Shown here: one piece after another, positions 59,214 to 64,000 of the stretch
How the letters are laid out: every line of letters starts with the position of its first letter
Numbering within the stretch: the stretch's first letter is position 1
From: Sphingomonadaceae bacterium
Lineage (GTDB): Bacteria; Pseudomonadota; Alphaproteobacteria; Sphingomonadales; Sphingomonadaceae
DNA length: 64,000 nucleotides
Reading direction: 5' to 3'
NCBI GenBank assembly: GCA_024236195.1
Contig: JACKKZ010000005.1
Coordinates: 62,001-126,000 of the forward strand
The notes under the pieces: model-generated
What the model saw: the letters and a program-made list of their open reading frames with translations, nothing else
Database searches by the model: none
Told to the model about the DNA's origin: nothing
Translations under genes and position numbers: made by a program

Positions 59214-62186
59214 TCAGGCAAACACTTCGTGCTGGTGTTCGATAAAGCGGAAAGACGCCATGGGGTCCGGCTCACCTGCCGGGTTCAGGATCGCTGCTTC
59301 GAACAGGCCCATCGCTTCCGGCTCCATCACGTCCACGCCCTTGGCATCATCTTCCTGTCCGGCCGGGAACCAGCCTGCCCAAGTGCTTGAATCGTAACCA
59401 TTGGCGGTCAGGAAGTCGATCACCTGTGGCTGGCTCTGGTAGTTGGCATAACGGATATTGCCATCCGCGTGCATGTAGGCATGCAGGTAGGCGGTGCCGT
59501 CATTGAGCGCGAAATAGACTTCTTGGAGGCCATCACCATCATAGTCATCTGCGCCCAGGACGCGGTTGATGTTCTGGATCAGCAGGTCGTTCTGGAATCG
59601 GCGCTGGCTGTCATTCGGGCCACCAGCTTCCACATCGCCGCTGGCCACCAGCGGATCAATGTAAATCCCAGCAACACGGGTTTCACCCGCCCAGCCATAA
59701 TCGTCGAAATAAAAGAGGCCGTCGTCATAGCCGCCAACAGTCGCGAAGCGGCCTATCGCCCGGTTTACGAGGATCTGGTCAATATCGCCATCGCCATCGA
59801 CATCGGCAGAGCCGATCCGCAGCCAGGCCCCGTCGCCGCCGAGGTAATTCCCGTCAAAATCGCGGATATTGTTCATCGCCGCCTGGTAGACCGAGGGATC
59901 AGCCGTTTCGAAATTCACCGATACGCCAGTGCCCGGAAGCAGGCGCATGGTGGTATCCTCGAACTGGATAAACTCAACGCCATAAAGCATGTCCGTGCCT
60001 TCCGGCCCGACCAGCTGCCATTCCCCGACATTGAATTGGGTGAGCGTATATTGCGACTGTGTCCCTGACACGACCAGCGTATCAATATTACTGCCACCAT
60101 TGATCGTATCATTACCAGCGCCGCCAACGAGGCGGTCTGCGCCATCCCCGCCATCGAGGTAATCATCGCCGCCCAGACCGAACAGTTCGTCATTACCGTC
60201 ACCGCCCAGAAGCGTACTGCCGCTCTCAGCGCCAATGATGTAGTCATTGCCGGTGCCGCCGAACACGGAAATATAGTGGCTGTTATGGGCGCTGTAGTCG
60301 ATCCGGTTGTCCTGATTACTAAGGTAAGTCGTACCGGGCGCGCGCGAAAGGGTCAGGTTACCGCCATCAGCCAGCGTCAATGTGCCGATCACGACGCTCT
60401 GGAAAGCTGTGACTTGTGCGATGGTCATGCGGGCATGACCGGAGACTTCGAGAATTTCGATATCGCTTGGCAAGGTGATTTGCGTCAGGTCGAGAATCGA
60501 CTGGCCGGACAAGCCAAGGCTAAGTGTATCTGTGCCGGCACCACCGCTTACACTATCTGTTGCATCGAACTGGTCGATCCGGATGTAGTCGTCACCTTCC
60601 CCGCCTGATGCAGAGCTGGTCCCCGCTCCGGTGATCTCAATGTGATCATTGCCGCCACCGCCAGTCGCCACGTTGTTGCCGTCGCCAAACAGCAGTATTC
60701 GGTCATCAAAGGCGCCTCCGGTGACATTATTGTTGCCGCCAGTGGACAGGACGCGGGTCGAAACTGCGCCAATAATCACGGTGTCGTCACCATTGCGCAC
60801 GTCTATGCCAACCTGGGGATCCTGGCCGGGATTGGGATTGGAAAGGGCAGCATCAGGCCCGACGATGTAGTCGTCACCATCGCCAGATACGATGTTTAAA
60901 ACATAGATGCCGGGGCCGGAGAAATCTGCGCTGGCACCGCCATCAGGCAGCGACACCTCGATCACATCAAAGGTGCCGGTCGGATCAAAATGCGTCGTAT
61001 CAGTGATGCGCAGCCGCGGTGTCCCAATGTGATCGAAGCTGGCGAACTGGGCTACTGTGCCGAGCAGCCCGACATTGCCGGAGAATTCCAGCCGTTCAAT
61101 GTTGCTGATCGGCAGGTCGCTGGCAATATCATACCAGGTTATATTGCTGCCCTGTACAGTGGTAATGACCCGGATCGTATCTGTCCCGGCGCCACCATCA
61201 ATCAGTGTATCGAGTGCCGGATCTTCTCCGGTATCGTCATCGACGTTGAAGATGAACAAATCATCCCCGTCGCCGCCCCGCAGCGTATCGGCACCGGTGC
61301 CGCCTGTGATCGTGTCATCACCGCCCAGTGCGTTGATCACGTCATCGCTGGCAAGCCCGTTGATCTCTTCACCCAGCTCCGTGCCGTCTAGCGTGTCCGG
61401 ATTGGGTGTACCGTTGATCGGTGGACCAATGGTGGAAACGCCGCTCGGATCCTGTCCGTCAAAATTATGCGCGGTGAATGCGCCCACGGGGACATTGGGG
61501 AAATAGAGCACGAAATCCGGCCCGTAATCGGGATGGGTGCGAATTTCGATCTTGGACCCTGCACCGTCTGCCACCAGCGTGACATGCCCGGTGCCAAACG
61601 GGTTGCTGTACCCGTCATATTCCTGGAACTCGAATGACAGGGTGGAGAGGACATCCAGGATGTCGCCGCCTTCGCCAGCAGTAAAATCCGCAAAGGTAAC
61701 GTCACCCGGATTGGCGATTTCCAGATTGCCAAGAATGATCCGGTCAATGCCCGCACCCGTCACGACCGTAAGGCCGGAACCGACGAGCGCCAGGTTCAGT
61801 GTGTCAGCACCATCGCCAAGGTCGATGGAGCCGCCAGAGCCGCTAGCGCGATAAATCACCTGATCGTCACCGATCCCGGCATCTACGGAACTGTTGGTGC
61901 CCGGCCCGTCAAAGAAATCATTTTCCACGATAATCGTGTCATTGCCGGCACCGCCATATAGCATATCGGTACCGGCGTAGCTGCGAACCGTATCGTCCCC
62001 ATCATCGCCATATACTGTATCATTGCCGACACCGCCGGTGACATTGTCATTTCCGTCACCGCCATGAACCGTGTCATTGCCTTCGCCGGCATCAATGAAA
62101 TCATCGCCGCCAAGGCCGTTGATAATGTCATCACCGGGTGTACCGTCCAGATAGTCTGTGCCTTCGGTACCGTTGATGGTGCCCAT
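59214..62186 (-). CDS. RTX calcium-binding secreted protein, probable T1SS substrate
   Basis: 990 residues from the ATG at 62186 (AAAGGATT upstream; the ATG at 62234 is poorer). No signal peptide. Hemolysin-type GGxGxDxhx calcium repeats occur in three blocks: N-terminal (about 10-90), middle (about 265-320) and near residue 665-715 (LLGGDGNDELFGLGGDDYLD). Between them lie long beta-rich tracts. The last ~225 residues (GGDGAWLRIGSADVDGDGDI, ADDYDGDGLQEVYFAL, LHAYMHADGNIRYANYQSQ) form an EF-hand/FG-GAP-like region with a C-terminal secretion signal. Such proteins are usually adhesins or exoproteins; no catalytic domain is visible. Confidence 0.92.
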   Translation of the reverse strand: MGTINGTEGTDYLDGTPGDDIINGLGGDDFIDAGEGNDTVHGGDGNDNVTGGVGNDTVYGDDGDDTVRSYAGTDMLYGGAGNDTIIVENDFFDGPGTNSSVDAGIGDDQVIYRASGSGGSIDLGDGADTLNLALVGSGLTVVTGAGIDRIILGNLEIANPGDVTFADFTAGEGGDILDVLSTLSFEFQEYDGYSNPFGTGHVTLVADGAGSKIEIRTHPDYGPDFVLYFPNVPVGAFTAHNFDGQDPSGVSTIGPPINGTPNPDTLDGTELGEEINGLASDDVINALGGDDTITGGTGADTLRGGDGDDLFIFNVDDDTGEDPALDTLIDGGAGTDTIRVITTVQGSNITWYDIASDLPISNIERLEFSGNVGLLGTVAQFASFDHIGTPRLRITDTTHFDPTGTFDVIEVSLPDGGASADFSGPGIYVLNIVSGDGDDYIVGPDAALSNPNPGQDPQVGIDVRNGDDTVIIGAVSTRVLSTGGNNNVTGGAFDDRILLFGDGNNVATGGGGNDHIEITGAGTSSASGGEGDDYIRIDQFDATDSVSGGAGTDTLSLGLSGQSILDLTQITLPSDIEILEVSGHARMTIAQVTAFQSVVIGTLTLADGGNLTLSRAPGTTYLSNQDNRIDYSAHNSHYISVFGGTGNDYIIGAESGSTLLGGDGNDELFGLGGDDYLDGGDGADRLVGGAGNDTINGGSNIDTLVVSGTQSQYTLTQFNVGEWQLVGPEGTDMLYGVEFIQFEDTTMRLLPGTGVSVNFETADPSVYQAAMNNIRDFDGNYLGGDGAWLRIGSADVDGDGDIDQILVNRAIGRFATVGGYDDGLFYFDDYGWAGETRVAGIYIDPLVASGDVEAGGPNDSQRRFQNDLLIQNINRVLGADDYDGDGLQEVYFALNDGTAYLHAYMHADGNIRYANYQSQPQVIDFLTANGYDSSTWAGWFPAGQEDDAKGVDVMEPEAMGLFEAAILNPAGEPDPMASFRFIEHQHEVFA

Positions 62187-62319
62187 GAGAATCAATCCTT
62201 TGCAAAGTGCCGATGTGGGGAAGCGGCAGCGCAATTTTTAATAAAGGAAAAACACAATTCTCAAAGGTCTATTCGCAGGTTTAGGTGAACAATGGCTGAG
62301 CGATCCGCTTGGCGCGGCC

Positions 62320-63270
62320 CTAATGATGGCGCAGGATAAGGGTCCAGCCCAACACCATGAACCATCCCGTCGCGACCACCGCGAATACATGCAGCAAGAT
62401 CGCTCCACCCCCGGCGAGGATCGCGAGGAAAGCAGCAAAAGCATAGAAATCGCGCATGGTGATCCATGTAAGCCACTGCCTGATGCGCGACGGGCGCTGG
62501 TTCACGCGGGTCTTGAGCGCATCGAAGGTGAAATTGCCCCCATCGCGGCGTGACTGGATCGCGAGAATGGCACTGCCCAGCGCCAGAATAGCACAACCCA
62601 ATGTTCCAGCCAGCCCCGCCTGTTCATTTCCGCTGGCCCAGATATTGTAGCTGACCCCGCCAATAAAGCCGAGATTGGTCAGTGCATCGGTCACGCTATC
62701 CAGCATGGCCCCACGGGCGGAACTGCGGAAGGTCGCACGGGCCATTTCGCCATCAACGCCATCAACGATGGAGGCAAGCTGGAACAGCGCCGCCCCGATC
62801 ACCAGCCCCGTCGCTTCGCCAAACAGGAGTGCGGCGAGCATAGCCATTCCGATCATCGCTGCTGCCAGCGTGGCATGCCAAGGCCGCGCGCCCGGCCATT
62901 TCAGGACCAAGCTCGTCATGGCTTGCGAAATCGGCCGATTGATATGGCGCGAGACGATGCCATCACCGGGCTTGCCGGTGGTCTTGATGATGGCGCGGCT
63001 TTCCTGTCTCAGCGCTGGGATATCCTTGAATGCGGGGCTATCGAGGTGGGGGAGTCCGGCGCTGTCACCTGCGCTCCATTGCGCAGAGGGGGCAAGCCGT
63101 TGGATCTCCGTCAGGCAGAGTTCAGTCGCCTGCCACCCGCCGGGCACGGCGACCAAAACCGACTCTCCGCTTGTCGCAGCAATTGCCCGCGCCGCTGCGG
63201 GAATCCCGGCGACGCAGTAATTCGCTGCTTTTTCGCTGGCAAAGAGGATCAGGGAAGGGGTGGCGGTCAT
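62320..63270 (-). CDS. CDP-alcohol phosphatidyltransferase with extra N-terminal domain
   Basis: 316 residues from the ATG at 63270 (63303 is an alternative). The signature DGVDGEMARATFRSSARGAM-LDSVTD (DGxxARx8GxxxDxxxD) and four to six hydrophobic helices mark a CDP-alcohol phosphotransferase. The N-terminal ~110 residues (SLILFASEKAANYCVAGIPA, LVAVPGGWQATELCLTEIQR) resemble a worn nucleotidyltransferase (IPCT-like) half, as in bifunctional IPCT/DIPPS enzymes; key residues are not confirmable by eye. Product unknown: a phospholipid or inositol-phosphate diester. The adjacent gene encodes a second family member on the opposite strand. Confidence 0.82.
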   Translation of the reverse strand: MTATPSLILFASEKAANYCVAGIPAAARAIAATSGESVLVAVPGGWQATELCLTEIQRLAPSAQWSAGDSAGLPHLDSPAFKDIPALRQESRAIIKTTGKPGDGIVSRHINRPISQAMTSLVLKWPGARPWHATLAAAMIGMAMLAALLFGEATGLVIGAALFQLASIVDGVDGEMARATFRSSARGAMLDSVTDALTNLGFIGGVSYNIWASGNEQAGLAGTLGCAILALGSAILAIQSRRDGGNFTFDALKTRVNQRPSRIRQWLTWITMRDFYAFAAFLAILAGGGAILLHVFAVVATGWFMVLGWTLILRHH

Positions 63271-63405
63271 GTCCAGCTTGCAAAATGGCAGAGGGGATAG
63301 CATCGCCCTACAGGCACAATCGGCAAGCGCAAGCTGCCCCAACCAGGATCGCAAGCGAGCAAACAGGTGACGTCTCCCCGACCCGACATATCTGGATCAC
63401 AGGGA

Positions 63406-64000
63406 ATGGCGCGCATCCCGGCAATGCAGAACCCGATTGATCGGTTGCTCTATCACCCGCTCGCTGCACGGCTTGCCCGGCTGCTGGCGAAGACACCAAT
63501 CACGCCAAACATGGTCTCCGTCGCCGGCGGGATGGTCGTAGTGCTGGCAGGCATCGCCTATATCCAGCCGGGCTGGCCGGGGGCGGTACTGGCTGGCCTT
63601 GCCCTGCATATGAGCTGGCATGTCCTGGACGGCGCGGATGGCGACCTCGCGCGGTTAACCGGACGCAGCAGCCCGACGGGCGAAATTGTGGACGGGATCG
63701 CTGACTATGCGAGTCACTTCATCCTTTATTCGATCCTTGGCCTCGCAGCCTTTCCGGTAGCCGGATGGATCGCACCGGCGCTAGCACTCGCGGCTGGGCT
63801 CAGCCGGATATTGCAGGCGAGTTTTTTCGAAGCGCAGAGGCGGCAATTCCTGAGCTGGGCCTATGGCATCCCTTGGCTGCGGACGCGCGATGCGGGTTCT
63901 TCAGGGCTCGGCGCGCTTGGGGCCGCCTACCTGGCTGTTGCAGGCTGGCTGGCGCCCGGAGATGACGCGATTGAACGGGCCTTGGCTGACCCTGAACAGG
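63406..64000 (+). CDS. CDP-alcohol phosphatidyltransferase, 3' end outside window
   Basis: The frame is open to the window edge; about 198 residues are seen. I use the ATG at 63406 (MARIPAMQNPIDRLL); a GTG at 63367 in the same frame is possible. The family motif is complete: HVLDGADGDLARLTGRSSPT followed by GEIVDGIADYASHF (DGxxARx8GxxxDxxxD). Hydrophobic helices follow (PNMVSVAGGMVVVLAGIAYI, ILYSILGLAAFPVAGWIAPA). It is divergent from the other CDP-alcohol phosphatidyltransferase across about 135 bp; together they suggest a paired step of a phospholipid or compatible-solute pathway. Confidence 0.85.
   Translation, partial: MARIPAMQNPIDRLLYHPLAARLARLLAKTPITPNMVSVAGGMVVVLAGIAYIQPGWPGAVLAGLALHMSWHVLDGADGDLARLTGRSSPTGEIVDGIADYASHFILYSILGLAAFPVAGWIAPALALAAGLSRILQASFFEAQRRQFLSWAYGIPWLRTRDAGSSGLGALGAAYLAVAGWLAPGDDAIERALADPEQ

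Overview
This is a GC-rich chromosomal segment of an alphaproteobacterium, most likely Sphingomonadales and close to Erythrobacter/Altererythrobacter. That placement is an inference from gene content: the sphingomonad-type hisBHAF-hisE cluster, an alphaproteobacterial SspB, a PEP-CTERM miniprotein, one long RelA/SpoT protein, and strongly GC-biased codons. Genes are dense on both strands, many overlapping by 4 bp, and nearly all are ordinary chromosomal genes. No integrase, transposase, phage genes or CRISPR array were seen.

Layout. 1-2.9 kb: the 3' part of thiC and two small uncharacterised proteins. 2.9-5.5 kb: an accessory region with an AT-rich, lone reverse transcriptase (3186-4712), a foldable non-coding leader that runs into its 5' end, a broken AbrB-type antitoxin gene, and about 500 bp of nested intergenic repeats. 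5.5-18.4 kb: envelope, sensory and metabolic genes (HTH protein, DUF2141, Tll0287-like heme lipoprotein, PhnA-like, BLUF photoreceptor, DUF3429, GMC oxidoreductase, GNAT-nitrilase fusion, S41 peptidase, PEBP, DoxX, cupin, M19 dipeptidase). 18.5-26.3 kb: dapD, then a lipid/alcohol catabolism block (APH-like phosphotransferase, Zn-alcohol dehydrogenase, three acyl-CoA dehydrogenases, SDR). 26.5-32.2 kb: gmk, sspB and the histidine genes with two small membrane/exported proteins between them. 32.3-36.7 kb: the complete ybgC-tolQRAB-pal operon. 36.7-54.2 kb: DnaJ-like, PhyH-like, ATP-grasp, a PLP enzyme of the Met/Cys family, a DASS transporter, a TbpB-like lipoprotein, infC, pdeM, hemF, a patatin lipoprotein, an M1 aminopeptidase, a c-type cytochrome, rsh, and a cyclophilin with an insertion. 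54.3 kb: tRNA-Ser(GGA). 54.5-62.2 kb: a complete type I secretion cassette (TolC-like, ABC, HlyD-like) facing a convergent 990-aa RTX protein that is its probable substrate. 62.3-64 kb: two divergent CDP-alcohol phosphatidyltransferases, the last cut by the window edge.

The best candidate for an undescribed system is the reverse transcriptase with its leader. The RT has motifs A-E with an FADD active site and lacks retron, DGR and group II intron hallmarks, so it resembles the UG/DRT (defence-associated) RTs. The leader can form an 11-bp stem enclosing a GCAA tetraloop hairpin directly ahead of the ATG. Family assignment and function are inferences that need profile searches and RNA data. Secondary points of interest are the 61-residue PEP-CTERM protein inside the his cluster, the insertion in the cyclophilin, the RTX/T1SS cassette, and the paired CDP-alcohol phosphatidyltransferases.
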